A stretch of 64,000 nt of DNA from NCBI GenBank assembly GCA_963920635.1, contig OY987304.1:37882365-37946364 (forward strand), in the 5' to 3' direction. This stretch comes from Pseudeuparius sepicola (Eukaryota; Arthropoda; Insecta; Coleoptera; Anthribidae). Position 1 is the first letter of the stretch. Each line of letters opens with the position of its first letter. The position numbers and the translations under genes are program-made. The notes under the pieces were generated by a model, which was given only the letters and a program-made list of their open reading frames with translations, was not told where the DNA came from and made no database searches. Of this stretch, positions 33,827-45,799 are shown piece by piece.

Positions 33827-34559
33827 TACAAACGCACTACCTGTATTTACATAGGATTGTAGGTACCGGCAGTAATTTTCTCGTGCAACAAGCCGATTCT
33901 ACTTATTTTAATATCTCTGAAACTAATAAAGCTATTGAAACCAAATTTGGTACACTTATTACTGGTATAGTAAGGGTGAAGCATCCACCTGATCGAAAAC
34001 CAGTGGCAGAGATATGGGTAATTAGTAATTAGTAATGCTAATTTAAGAAAAAAATTAAGCTCCGTGCCTTTCCCACAAAAAATATTCTTTATCTTTTCTC
34101 GTATCTGCCACGGTTTCATGGAAATTTCAATTTCTTAATTTAATACACATAAAATTATATAAAAAGAAAACTTGTTTTTGGAAAAATAAAGACCAATTCT
34201 CCAGACTTTAAGAAAGAATGAGAGAGAAATACTTACTACCTTTCCCAATAAAAAGAATTGGGTATATCGTAATTTGCTTTTGACAAAAATAAAACTCTTG
34301 TTTCTTACACTCCTAAACAAAATTGTACTTTTGCTGTCAATATCGCATTTTGATGCCTCTGTAATGCCGTTACTGGGAAGCCTATAGTATTATACATTCG
34401 TATAACGAAACCAAATGAGGAACAGGTACTTTCGATCAGTTCTGCCATTCGTACACTATCTTACGGAAGACGTTGGATCCTACGATATGCTTGATGTTGG
34501 TGGAATAAATGGCAATGGTTTTGTTTTCTCTCTCAAATCCTCGCTGAAAGGAAAATAGA

Positions 34560-34900
34560 AACAATAATCGAAAATCTTTTCTAAAGCCGTTAGGAATGGG
34601 TCTAACTGAACCACATTTACGAGAAAGTTTGACGGTTGCTATATACTTTACAAAAACATTAATAATAATTATAATTCTCACCATCACATTACTTCTCACA
34701 ATACTCCTTTTGCGCAAAGGATTTCTGAAAGTCTCGAAATTGAAGTTCCTCCCCCGGTCACAAAATGAAGTTAATTTAACAAAAAAAGTTAGACGATTCT
34801 TTCGAGCAAAAGAGAAAGATAGAAAAACCAGTTTTGCATGTTCTGCGTGTCTACGGCCATATTGCATGGAGCAGCATAGAGCCAATAGCTATGATGTGAA
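34560..34900 (+). pseudogene. piggyBac-like transposase C-terminal remnant
   Basis: A plus-strand frame (open 34596-35177) begins GMGLTEPHL, resembling the segment that precedes the C-terminus of piggyBac-type transposases. It ends with KKVRRFFRAKEKDRKTSFAC followed by SACLRPYCMEQH, a pattern of paired cysteines and histidine like the C-terminal zinc-binding domain of that family. One expected cysteine is replaced (RRFF). The residues after about 100 look non-coding. The overlapping antisense frame at 34436-34885 is treated as its shadow. Confidence 0.45.
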
Positions 34901-35179
34901 TGCGAATATCAAGATCCAAGAAACTCATGTTCTGCCAAGAATAACTAAAACTGCGATATTGTCAATAGAGAGGATATTTTTCTGTTACAAGTATTACCCT
35001 AGAGTTATATTTATAGTTGATACTTCGAATTTCATGTTTATTTGTTTTGATAAAAATATTTTAAGTTTGAATATTATTTTATGTTATTTTTCACTTCCAA
35101 TAAGAAATATATATCTTGTTGTGAAAAAAAATTACCATGATTGCATTTTCTCTTCGCATTCTATTAATATTAGATAATC

Positions 35180-36910
35180 TTCCAAAACCATAAAATATTC
35201 ACATTTTCTTTTTTTTGCCATAAAGTCCTTTGGGTTTCTGAGACCCGAATCTGCAATTCATGCCTCGAAAAATAAGTGGGATATTCCCTTATAATAAATT
35301 TATTTTGGGGATTCAGGATTCAGTAAAATTTAAAAAGCCTCTTAAATTTTAAAATGCAATATTTCAAAAATGGTAGCAAATATAAAGGTATATACTTTTA
35401 TATCATTTTAACCATAATAGTGTAATAACCACTAGATTTCAAAAATGTTAAAACATACAGGTTGTTCCGTTTAAGAAATATAAAATTTGTTAGCAACACA
35501 ACGTCACCACTGATAGTCACACTAGACTCACAGGAAAATTTTCTACCAATTTTGTGTTTACATTTTTCTTGCTAGGGCGAAAAATAGCAAAATTAAGGGG
35601 GTGAAATATCTTAAGTGAATGTTCTGTGCTAAATTCTTTATCCACCCCCTTTATTATTCTTTCTTTGGATGTAACTTTATTATTATTTATTCTCTATATT
35701 TAGGATGAAGGTCTCATTTGGAACAGTTGATCTATGATAAAATTAGCATAATTGCATTCTTGAAAATTCAAATTACCTCTCCTTTCTGTTCTAATGATGG
35801 CGAAGCAATAATTGAAGTGATTTGTTGATATATTCCTTAAAATGTAATGAAACTTTTCCCAAGCTTTTTTAACCATGGAAAAATGAGGTAGGTATAGGTA
35901 TTGGATTCCCTCATACAGAAGTTAGTAGGGAAATACGTATTAATAAATGGAATAATAACCTTTCCTAAACATAAGATGTATAGTAGTATAGTCTTTCCAT
36001 TAAGATGTAGCAACGCGTCTTCGTTGTTATAGAATTATTATAATTACTATATAACTTGTATATTGTAGCTATCATGAACTATACTCACCGGGACCTAAAC
36101 TTTTGCCCAAATGATTGCGCCACCTTACCAAGTTTCACAAATGGCTCTTCTATACATTTGAATGTGCGGGCAAGTGCCCTACTTGTCAAGAAGTCCTAAT
36201 TCCGCTTAGGTTTTCCTAAGAGATCCTCATCTCGCTAAGGCCGCTTAAACGTCGAACTCCGCCCATTACAAGTTTCCCGGAAAAGCCCTTTTCGCGCAAA
36301 GTTATAGGAAACTTTCCGGGATCACACACACACTGCTAAAAGTTTGCGACTATCAAATTCACGTTCCACATTAATCGAGTGTTTCGCGAAAACGGGCCCC
36401 GTTTTAAGTGAACGGCTTTTAATATTGAGTATATTGAAATTTATGTATTAGATAAGTGTGAACGGCAGACCTGAATAGTGAACGAACATATTATAGGTTT
36501 CCAGCTTCTGTTTTTTTATATAGGTCACATTGTATGCTATTTTATGCTATTTGAAAAATATATACTTTTGGTACATTCGAAAACTGATATCTATACAATT
36601 GCATCCATTGCCCGTCAGAAGTCAAAAGTGCGCATAGCTATCGACACATCTTTTTGCCAGTAACGAATCTGCATTTTCATAACTGAACCCTTCAACAAAA
36701 TTGTTTGTAACAGTAAGTAGGCTATGGGCTGTGGTTGCTATGACGACCGCTCCATGTTCGATGCAATCATACCAACAAAACAATAATCAATTTATGATTA
36801 ATAATTATAGAAAAAGGAGTATAGAATATTGGAATTCATATTTTAGGCGATACTGGAAATTAAGACATTTCCCAAGTGATGCAGTGAGAGACTTACACTC
36901 GGAAAATGTA
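35180..36910. other. No gene recognised; includes repeat E copy 2
   Basis: 35385-35490 is the second copy of repeat E. A less AT-rich part at 36100-36400 shows no frame or structure. A CAGGGTGAGCGAAACTCG mariner-like tip after TA lies at 36911. Confidence 0.35.
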
Positions 36911-37432
36911 CAGGGTGAGCGAAACTCGACGTCCCAGGCCTACTACAGCGGGAAAACGAAGACTCAAAATAAAATTTCGAAAAAGTTTCTTAAATGGGAC
37001 ATAATGAGGTCCAATTATGACCGAAAATTAGCTTTTTTGATGTTTGGGAAAATAGCCACTGCGACGTCATCGATATTATTTTCCCAGAAACGTACCATTG
37101 TTTTCCTATATGTTGAAAGTCCTTATCATTCTAAACAACTTTTGTAGGAAAAGATGTTCTTTGTCTTTTATTGTTGAAAATCTACAAACAATAATAGCAA
37201 ACAAGTTAGTAACAAGCACAATAATTCAAAAATTTTAAAAATATTCCAGGTGAATAAATTCAAGGGTGCGCAAGGCACCCTAACATACTCTTCAATAATT
37301 TCTCACTATAAGTTGTTTCCATGGCTAGCTAGATTTTTTACATATATTTGACCCTGTATATTTTGAACAATAAAAGACACAGAAAATCTTTTCCAACAAG
37401 AGTTGTTGATAATGATAAGGACTTTCAATATA
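36911..37432. repeat. Mariner-like tip and inverted-repeat pair
   Basis: 37107-37190 (TTGAAAGTCCTTATCATT, TCTTTTATTGTTGAAAAT) is inverted at 37358-37430. A CAGGGAGAGTTTTTTTCG tip following TA lies at 37433. Probably overlapping mariner remnants; element boundaries could not be resolved. Confidence 0.4.
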
Positions 37433-38079
37433 CAGGGAGAGTTTTTTTCGATGACCACTATGGGGATCTCGGAAACTAGCAGCGCTAGAACAAAGGTTAA
37501 ATGGGGAAAGAATTGCAGTTTTGAATGCTGAATCAATGCCTCTTTTCGGATTTTTAAAAAAGTTCATGGCTCACTAGATATTTTGAAAAGAGTGATTTTT
37601 TTGCTATTTCATCAGATCTCTGTAGCTCCGTTATTTCTGATTATACAGAAAAACTGTAGAGACAAAAATTGTAGATAATTTTGGGCGTAATAAGATAGTC
37701 TGTACCAATTTTTTATGTTGTTTGTGATTTTTGAGATATGACATAAACTTGTGTTTTTTTTTAATGTAAATTATAGTTGGCTGTGGCCTTATCAAATTGA
37801 ACATTTTTTTATCTTTCCAAAGATATAATACTCGGCACGATTAATATAAAAAATAAAAGAGTTCTGGCTTATTTTCTGATCTTTTTAAATTTTCACATAG
37901 TCAGCCATTATTTTCATAATTACGTTCTATTTTATAATTAGGCGTACTTCAAACTTTCTAATATTTTGTTTTTAGCTGGTAACAAAATGCAACAAAATAA
38001 AATAAAAATTAAAAAACTCAAATTCAAATTATTATTATTTTAAAAGGTGTTCAAACAATCAACCATTATTATTTATGCA

Positions 38080-38370
38080 AATATTGCATCTTTTTAAAAC
38101 TGAATTTGTCGCCTTTCTTAGAGAGCGCCTCTCAATACTGGCAATTGCTTTTAAAACAGCTGCTCTTAATTAATCAATTGTCTCATACTTTATTTTGTAC
38201 TGTTCCCCACAAAAAGAAATCCAAAACAGACAAATTGGGGGATCGGAGCGGCCAGGAAATAGGTATATTTCTCCCTATCCAACTATTTGGATAGATCTGA
38301 TCTAGGTAATTTCTTGCAGGCAAATAATTATGCGGTGGAGCTCCATCATGATAATTTTTGTTTTATTTTG
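38080..38370 (-). pseudogene. Mariner transposase catalytic-domain remnant
   Basis: On the minus strand: YHDGAPPHNYLPARNYLDQ and IYPNSWIGRE in one frame, corresponding to the second catalytic aspartate region. Then SVLDFFLWGTVQNKVYETID, in shifted frames, corresponds to the third aspartate region. The two-frame split and stops make it non-functional. The first third of the protein is gone. Confidence 0.65.
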
Positions 38371-38371
38371 T

Positions 38372-38690
38372 TACATTTTGTTACCAGCTAAAAATAAAAT
38401 ATTTGAAAGTTTGAAGTATGTCTTATTATAAAATAGAACGTAATTATGATAATATTCCATGGCTGACTATGTGAAAACTTAAAAAAAAATCAGAAAATTA
38501 GCCATAGCTTTTTTATTTTTTATAATAGCTATGTTACATTTTGTTACCAGCTAAAAATAAAATATTTGAAAGTTTGAAGTATGTCTTATTATAAAATAGA
38601 ACGTAATTATGAAAATTATGTGAAAATTAAAAAAAAAATCAGAAAATTAGCCATAGCTCTATTATTTTTTATAATAACTATGCCGAGTAT
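38372..38690. repeat. Tandem duplication of a ~160-bp TIR segment
   Basis: Two direct copies (about 38372-38531 and 38532-38690), both beginning at GTTACATTTTGTTACCAGCT. Copy 2 lacks about 15 bases around ATATTCCATGGCTGACT. Confidence 0.7.
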
Positions 38691-38996
38691 TATATCTTTG
38701 GCAAGCTCAAAAAATGGCCGATTTGATGGTCACTTTTGACGGGCGATGGCTCCGGATCTGACGTTTGATATTTACATTTCGCCAAGGCCTATTTTTTGAA
38801 AAAGTCGTACAAAAATGGGCTACTTCAGTGCCGATTTCTGAGCTTTTAATAACGATTTTGAGACACTTCACTGCCGATTTCAATAAAAATACAATTTTAG
38901 TCTCGTCACCACTGAAATTCGTTAAAATGATAAAAAAAACTTATATTACCCTACCGTAGTAAAAATCCCGCAAAGCCCACTTATCTAAGACCGTTT

Positions 38997-39351
38997 TTAT
39001 AGATTTCTGACCTGATGGAAGCAAACTGTGTTCAACCTTTTTCTCAACCCCATACAATGTTCATTCACGGAGAAGCAGTTGTATATAGAAAGTCCTAAAA
39101 ATTTTACTCTGTGTACACTTTCCAAATCATCTGCTTCATACCTTACTCTACAATCAATATCACGTACTCTATTTTTAGATACACACTTACAATTGTCAAT
39201 AAAGGTCTTATCTAAGTTCATATACAAATTATTTAAAGTAAACCAATTGAATAGTTCTCCAAAGTTTTGTTGCATTTATCTTCCATTATTTGGAAAAAAT
39301 TTCTTGACAAGGACAGTTGTGTCGAAGGCATATACTGCGATGCTGCAATAA
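38997..39351 (-). pseudogene. Non-LTR (Jockey/CR1-like) RT fragment
   Basis: A minus-strand frame contains FGELFNWFTLNNLYMNLDKT and VHRVKFLGLSIYNC, the segments after the active site in Jockey/CR1-type reverse transcriptases. Just upstream, AVYAFDTTVLVK stands where YADD is expected, so the catalytic motif reads YAFD, and a stop codon separates it from the main frame. About 120 residues remain of an RT that is normally several hundred long. Confidence 0.65.
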
Positions 39352-40050
39352 AACTTGTGGACAGGAAAAGGTCAGCAACCTATTGACACTATTGCGTGTA
39401 GCTTAAACAAAACCAGCCAATAAAATATTGCATTTGAATTTAAGCCAGATATCCCACGCAATTCTGCGGCTGTTTGGCAACTATACTTGGTAGCTCTTCA
39501 TCCAAAAGTTACTCGAAACTGGAAGTGCCTCCGCCCGCTACCTCCCGCCCTTCTCATCTCTAATCACTTCCGGGTTACGTGTCAAAGACGGCCCGGAATT
39601 AAACTAATCTAATTGCTCTCGTTCCGGGATTGCAACCGGAGTTTCGTGGGGAGTTATACTGTGTGCGTGGCGCTATACACGCCAAGTCTACTTTTCTGCG
39701 ATGGTAATGCAACTTGCATCACCGCATAATAATATTATGCTATCTCCGTTAATATATTCGCGCTAGAAAAAAGCGACCTCTCATTCCTGTTCTTCAATGG
39801 TGCTAGTAAATTTGTTTGGTGGCCATTTTTTCGGAGTCACAGACAACTTTTCAGTGACTAGTAGTTGGTTAATATCACAGATACCGACAAGCTGTAAAAA
39901 CATTATATTTATAGTAACTGCTTAACTCTGAAGCTGCTGAAACGAGTGGTAGGCCAGTAGGCCAAGGAAAGCCACAGCTAGCGAGAAGATTATAACGAGA
40001 ATGTTCCCATTCCAAACAACTTTTGGTGTGCGAGCTCAACTTGCTCGTTT
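39352..40050. other. No gene recognised
   Basis: GC-richer between 39470 and 39700; no frame or structure supported. Confidence 0.3.
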
Positions 40051-40688
40051 AAAGGCCGGTCCACACGCAACGATGTATCGTACGATTTGCATGCGCAAGT
40101 AAATCGTTACAGATAAATCGTTACAAATTTAGTGCGTCCACATTATAACAACTTATCGTAGTAAAGCTGCAATTTTCACTTGATACAATAATCATGGAGG
40201 AAGGGTTTTTGGAGTATTTTGACGTTTTGTTTAAATGGTTAAAAGGAAGAGGGAAATCAGGAAACGTTTAAATAGAACTAGATGGTCTAAAGCATGGTTA
40301 TTGAAACGAAGTCTATTTTATCATTGCATTCTTTTATAAAATTATGCGAAATGGTCGACATATTATTATCGTTTAACAAATTTAAAATAAATCAGTTATT
40401 GTTTTAGTTTTAATTAATTTAATAATTTTCGGACTAAAAATAGGTAGGAGTCAGCTACCATCGCACCTAGAAATTGTACAAATCTCGGACAAGCGTACAC
40501 ACGTTACGATTTGCATGCGCAAATCTCCCAAATATATGCTTTTCGGCTCACACTTTCAACTCCGACGTTCAACTTTGCACAGTTCTAAATTTTGTGCAAA
40601 TCCGCTGTCCACACGCAACGATTTATCTGTAACGATTTACTTGCGCATGCAAATCGTACGATACATCGTTGCGTGTGGACCGGCCTTT
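40051..40688 (+). mobile_element. PIF/Harbinger-derived non-autonomous element
   Basis: Long inverted ends: AAAGGCCGGTCCACACGCAA and its complement at 40669-40688. They continue with the repeated ATCGTACGATTTGCATGCGC motif, which also appears inside at about 40505. The interior has a residual plus-strand frame MEEGFLEYFDVLF (about 40195). In the next frame, KRLNRTRWSKAWLLKRSLF resembles the N-terminal RRWW-R-WL--R segment of Harbinger transposases. The rest of the transposase is missing. A 3-bp TTA/TAA target duplication is possible but ambiguous because the tips begin and end in A/T. Confidence 0.65.
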
Positions 40689-40689
40689 A

Positions 40690-42700
40690 GAATGAGTCGT
40701 TATTTTTTGGTAGACCGTGAGTAGAATGTTGAAATCTTTCAACCTAGGTAAATTTAAGAAGGCCTCTATGCATATAGAGGCAGTTGGCGAAAATTATGTC
40801 TATATTGATGATGAAGCACCGCCACATGAAACACGAGCTGTCACGGAAAATCTACAAGAAGAAGATATAATATAAAGGTTATGGTGGCCAGCCAACTCTT
40901 CAGATATAAACTCAATATATAAAAAAAATTGATTTTTTGTGAAGGAATTTTAATTTTTTTTTCATGGTTAACTATGAATTTTTGAAAATGACTACGTACC
41001 ACCTATAGGTACCTAATGTGCATTTTTATTTTTTTCTACAAAATCATTAATACTTGAAATTTTTTGACCAAGTAAATTTATACCTAGTAGAGATCAAGTA
41101 AAGATATAGTAAAGAAGTAAAGATATAGTACAGAGAAGTAAAATGAAGAACTGTTATGTCATGAACCACGTTGTAGAATAAACCGTGTAAATCCGGGAAG
41201 ACCTAGCTGTTATAAGCAATTACGCTCAGGCACAACTCAGGTAAAATTCGCTTTCCTATATCTTGACAAATACTACTATATCATGATTTATTATGCGTTT
41301 TTGAAGAAGGCTCTCTGCGGAGGCGATACGAGGTTTTTATGCAATCAAACGTCCCAAATTTTTGATGTCGTGTGACTGAAATACCTACTACGATCCATTC
41401 CCACGACCTTTCCAATTTTCCCTTTCCCTCCAATTTCCATGCCTAGTACACCGTCGAGACAAACACAACAATATTCCGTGGGAATATTCGCGGCTCGGGC
41501 CCCGCAAAATCGCGCCAATTATTTGGCCGCCGCCATGAATAATGCACGAGTGCAGTGGGCAGGACTCCGCCTAGACGGGAAATGCAAATGAGGAGTCGAT
41601 CTTGGGTGCAGGTGCACGGCATCCATCGGAAAACTGGGTATACGTTTTATTCGGTTAGGAGGGTATTTAGATAAAATGTTCTATAAATCGTTTTCACCTA
41701 TAACCCTACGGTAAGTAACAGTTTCACACACTACCTATGCGATGAGTATCACATTAGCACACGTTATACGGTAATGGCGGGTGACTTTAGTTTAATGGCA
41801 CGTTTAAAAGCGGAATATCATCGTCATCAAAATATAAATTAGTATTACTACCTATTTAAAAAGTTATGAACAGAGTTAATAGAACTGTTCATAACTCTTA
41901 ACGTAAAACTCTTCAGTTGTTGCAATAAACGTACCTAAAAAAATTAATTAATAAAAAATTCCGGTGCTGGTGGCTGATAATATGTCGTTTTAAAACCGTC
42001 ACATCGAACTGGGCTATAAGGACCAGGTGACCTCTTAAAGATGTACCGGGTGTTAATAATGCTTTAAGAGAAAACAACGTTATTTATTATTTTAGACGTG
42101 TTAACAACGAAGTTGTTTATTATCCAGAATAGAGCCTTAGTATAAAATTTGAAATATGAATTTTAAATCTTTAAATTTATCTCAACTTACACATAAACAT
42201 CAGTCTTGTTGTTAAACAAATACTAAATATGAAATTACAATTTTTACGTTTGTAGAAGTAGAACCTGCTGTCTTTGTATAATGGATAGACAAGGGTTCAA
42301 TGTTCAATATTATCGACAGCACAGCAAAACAATCTCAGATTTTCGTTTTAAATTTTCATAAAATCAGTTAAAAATATAAACATTAAATTCTAAATTCATA
42401 TTTAAAATTTTGTATTGAAGATTTATTTTGGATTATAAACACCTTACTTTATAAAAAAGTTGTCAACACATTTTGTCTAAAATAATACCTAAATAATGGT
42501 AGTTTCTATTAAAGCTTTATTGTGTTTTCTTAATTTATTAGCTCTCTGTGCAGGATATCTAGAATTGAATGCTTTTGGGGAGTTCTTCTATTCCCCGAAG
42601 AGAAAAAATAGCTGAGGTATCCAAGACTTTATTTTCGAGAAAATTTGAATGCCGCAAACTGCATTCTAATAATTTACCGATTCGTTTGGGAGATACATTA
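40690..42700. other. No gene recognised; weak inverted repeats
   Basis: Degenerate short tandem AGTAAAGATATAGTA at about 41096-41130. GC-richer stretch 41390-41620. Weak inversion of AAATATGAATTTTAAAT (about 42149) at 42390-42410 suggests a very decayed foldback. Confidence 0.3.
41862..41896. repeat. Perfect 12-bp hairpin
   Basis: AGTTATGAACAG and CTGTTCATAACT with an 11-base loop. Confidence 0.55.
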
Positions 42701-42739
42701 TGTTTTTCGTTTTGTCCCGTTTCTTAAACGAGCCAGAAA

Positions 42740-43112
42740 CTGTGGATGTTTTCCATTTCGGTAAAAACATTTTTTGTTTATTTTTCACGTAGATTTCATT
42801 GGTTTACCGAGATATTTTCTTTGATTAGCGATTTTAAGGAAATAAATTCCAAAATGTGTCAAATTGGAACGGGATTTATTTTCTTAAAAACAAGTACCAA
42901 AAAAATATCACACCAATCAATTGTACCTAAAAAATTAATCACAATATTTTTGCAGAAATCGAAAATATTCACAAGCAGAAAGATTGTGGCACGTTTAAAA
43001 AATGGGGACACGAAAACCGCCCTGTATCTCTTAAACGAATCGAGAAATCAGAATGCTATCATCTTTTGAAATTAGGAGAAACCCCAAGAAGCATCCAATT
43101 TGGGACACCCTG
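42740..43112 (-). mobile_element. Mariner-type terminal fragment
   Basis: Read inward from 43112: CAGGGTGTCCCAAATTGGAT next to TA at 43113-43114. The inner sequence has repeated TATCTC-containing tracts typical of long mariner TIRs (GAGATACAGGGCGG near 43020). No partner end was found on the left. Confidence 0.4.
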
Positions 43113-43286
43113 TACATCTCATAGGAGATTTTTGTATGGTAAACCCATTTAAGCGTTTGTTTATACCTAGATAATTAGGTTCTCTTCTTAGTAAAATCAA
43201 TATACCTAAATAATCGACTCCATCCGTGCATACATTTTTGTTAATGTTACACAGAAAGATTTTTTAGTACCTGTAATAATTATAAA

Positions 43287-43634
43287 TAATAAATGATGTT
43301 TAGTGGCATATCAGGTAAGGATATCAATTGAAAAAAATGCACTCCAGCCGGGACTTGAACCCGGGACTCCTACTGTGGCCGTAGGCACTTTAACCAACTA
43401 AGCTACCGGAGATATGGGTTCCATCGGCTAGGTGTTATTTATTCCAATTGATATATAGTTAGTAGCGGTGAGATGTAGAAGACTTCGGCGTCTTCTACAG
43501 CTACTAGAAGGGGTTAGAGGGTGTAGGGAAACCATTCATTATTGTTGGTTATGTAAACTCAAGTCCCGGCTGGAGTGCATTTTTTTCAATTGATATCCTT
43601 ACCTGATATGCCACTAAACATCATTTATTATTTG
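43287..43634. repeat. Foldback of two tRNA-tailed units
   Basis: Arms 43287-43357 and 43563-43634 are near-identical reverse complements (GATGTTTAGTGGCATATCAG, GCACTCCAGCCGGGACTTGA). The left arm continues into a whole tRNA-like sequence, while the right arm is cut at its T-arm. The spacer has a 24-base hairpin GTAGAAGACTTCGGCGTCTTCTAC at about 43467. It looks like two copies of a tRNA pseudogene or tRNA-derived SINE arranged with tails outward. Confidence 0.65.
43342..43411 (-). tRNA. tRNA-like gene or pseudogene (degenerate anticodon arm)
   Basis: On the minus strand: A box TAGCTTAGTTGG and B box GGTTCAAGTCC are correctly spaced. The acceptor ends CTCCGGT/GCTGGAG pair with two wobbles, the T stem is CCGGG/CCCGG, and the anticodon stem is CCTAC/GTAGG. 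The 7-base loop GGCCACA lacks the usual T before the anticodon; read by position the anticodon would be CCA, so amino-acid identity is unreliable. A run of seven T lies just downstream (43335-43329 on this strand), a pol III terminator. A pseudogene or SINE head is likelier than a working tRNA. Confidence 0.5.
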
Positions 43635-43756
43635 TTAATGTTCTTTGCCGCATGAGTAGGTACTGCTAGGCTCTAGAATATTTGCCCAGGGCACAGAAAA
43701 TATACGCTACGCGGACAGAAGTCCCACACAAAATAATTATTTGGCAGCCCGAAAGC

Positions 43757-43819
43757 ACAGAATAGCCACCGCAGGCTATTCTGTACCGAAAGGAAGCCGG
43801 CTCTCAAAAGCCGGCTTCC
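43757..43819. repeat. Twin perfect hairpins with equal geometry
   Basis: Hairpin 1: ACAGAATAGCC/GGCTATTCTGT (43757-43767, 43774-43784). Hairpin 2: GGAAGCCGGCT/AGCCGGCTTCC (43792-43802, 43809-43819). Each has an 11-bp perfect stem and a 6-base loop, and 7 bases lie between them. The second contains the palindrome AGCCGGCT. Confidence 0.7.
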
Positions 43820-45321
43820 CCTGGCTTTCAGCAGTGACTATAGAAGAATTCTTCCATAGTTCTTCCTTCATGGCCTTGGTACTTTCCTTACTCAATACTA
43901 GGGGGCAGCACGCTAGTAGGATAATATATGCATCTGAAGGTGGCGTTGCCGGATTGTGCAAACAATCGGTGGTTTTACCGAACTATAAAAATATAGAGAA
44001 GATATCTATAAAAATGAGCCTAGCGAATATTTTCTGTAGCCTATGGTTTTTTTCTTGTCCCTAAGATTAAAAAAGTTGTAGCTTGTCTGTAAATACGATT
44101 AAATCAACCTGTAGGTACCTCTAGTAGTATTCCTAAAATTTCAATCGCCTAACAATATTGTAGAACTTGCTCCTTATTGCGTCACTGTGTCAATAATAGA
44201 TAATGATAATAATATAAATTCTCACCCTCACAATACTCTAAACTAGCAATACCCCAAACGTAACCAAATGCTTGTGCGGGGGAGGATGACAATTACTATT
44301 ATTTCGCCTTCGTTGCCATTGCCAAATAAAGCATTAAAAAGCAGTACCGTGAATCCACATCCTGCCTAGCACTCTCAAGCAGCCTGCCCCGTCCCCGGAA
44401 CGAACCAAGGTCGATCTAAAGCAGAAAATCATGCAGTCCAAGTAGTTAGCCATGCTCCGAACATCGCCACCGCGGTCCCAACGCTGGCGATTAGCGACAA
44501 AGTCAGCATCGCTATTTTAAGGTTAGGACCACCCCCAATTCGTACAACTAAACAGAGATGTATGAAATAAAATCCACCTTTCGAAACCGTTATTTTTCCT
44601 AGTTTACATTTTAATTTCGCGTAGCGCACGCTTCGCGGGGGAGGGACAAAAAAATTATGGAAAAAAGCGGCCGCAAAATGGCAATATACGCGGCGTTTGT
44701 GGCCTCAATGCGTCCGTATACATCCGTAATCGCGATGTTTTAATATGTATCTACGTGTTTGCCTTAAAAGTTCCGGCGAAAATATTTTATGCAAATTGGA
44801 GTGCCAGGCAGCTTATCGTCGCGCATAAAGAGCGTTTTTATTCGAGGGCCGCCCGCCGGTTGGTGCCTTTTTACTTCTTCGAATTATATTTTTAAATTCT
44901 ATTGTTTTTTTAAGGGGGAGTCTACTAGTCGAGGAAACGGTCGGGAAAAGGGAATATGGAAATGGCTGAGGCGACGTGTGCGAGTTATTGGGTTTCATGC
45001 GAGGATCGAATACCTACCCGGAGGGTCGAGCGGGCGTAGCTAAAACAATAAAAAATATTCCGTATGTTTGTATGACGTCTGCATGCTAACATGGTACCAC
45101 AACTGACTTCAACAAAGCCCTGTACTGAGGAAACTGGCAACAAGGCTTGCATGGTAGTGCATGGTATGAGAAATTACCAGAAGTTAAGCTATACGCTAAC
45201 AACTGGCATCGTTTGCGATTACTACGACGAGGCACTATTAGAGTTACGATTACGATATATTTGAATATCGACATATTTTTGCAGATAATAATAGGATATC
45301 AGAAATCAAGAAAATAATGTA
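43820..45321. other. No gene recognised
   Basis: Mixed composition with GC-richer stretches near 44390-44460 and 44620-44720. Open frames here are short, mutually overlapping on both strands and without motifs. Confidence 0.3.
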
Positions 45322-45620
45322 CAGGGTGACCCACATAACATTTTAACACCTCCCTAACTTCTTTATTTTTCGAGTTAAAGAAAACAATGTAGAGACAACA
45401 GCTTTAGGGTTTTTGGCGGGATTTTCCATGGTATTGTTGAAATTAGTACCGGGTGTTCCGTAAAAGCTGTACAACCATTTTGTACATAGATTTGGGGGGA
45501 TTAAAAAATATGAAATTTGGCGAATTGTTGGTTTAATTTCATCTCCTGCAAAACATTCCTTGCTCGAAAGACACTGGACCGAGAAAAACCACTCCTGGCG
45601 CCCGAGCAAAAATGAAAATT
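45322..45620 (+). mobile_element. Mariner-type terminal fragment
   Basis: TA then CAGGGTGACCCACATAAC, followed by the purine-rich inner sequence usual for these TIRs. A second tip-like GGGTGTTCCGTAAAAGCTG occurs at about 45451. No inverted partner found. Confidence 0.35.
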
Positions 45621-45799
45621 TTATAGTATAAAAGTGCGATAAACATCATTTGCCAGACGGCATTTTGCGAAAAAAATTCACATAACAATTCGACTTACAA
45701 CAAATAATGCAGTCCCCTTCTATTTGCCCAAATTTGCCATATTTTTTGTCAACAATATTCAAGGAAAACCTATTTCTTAAGTACTTACTTATGTCTATC

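Larger units (their letters stand above)
37790..38725 (-). mobile_element. Decayed mariner element with duplicated right TIR
   Basis: A left inverted repeat (about 37815-37990) matches, in reverse complement, the right part (about 38372-38710). Shared tracts include TCATAATTACGTTCTATTTT, CAAACTTTC.AATATTTTRTT and TTAGCTGGTAACAAAATG. The right repeat occurs twice in tandem. Between the arms is a minus-strand transposase remnant. Confidence 0.6.

Noticed and set aside
34436..34885. 149-codon minus-strand open frame
   Set aside because: It overlaps antisense the plus-strand frame with a cysteine-rich piggyBac-like tail; its product shows no motif, so it is most likely a shadow.
42140..42415. 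Foldback element
   Set aside because: Only short AT-rich inverted words pair; similarity is not above what such composition would give.
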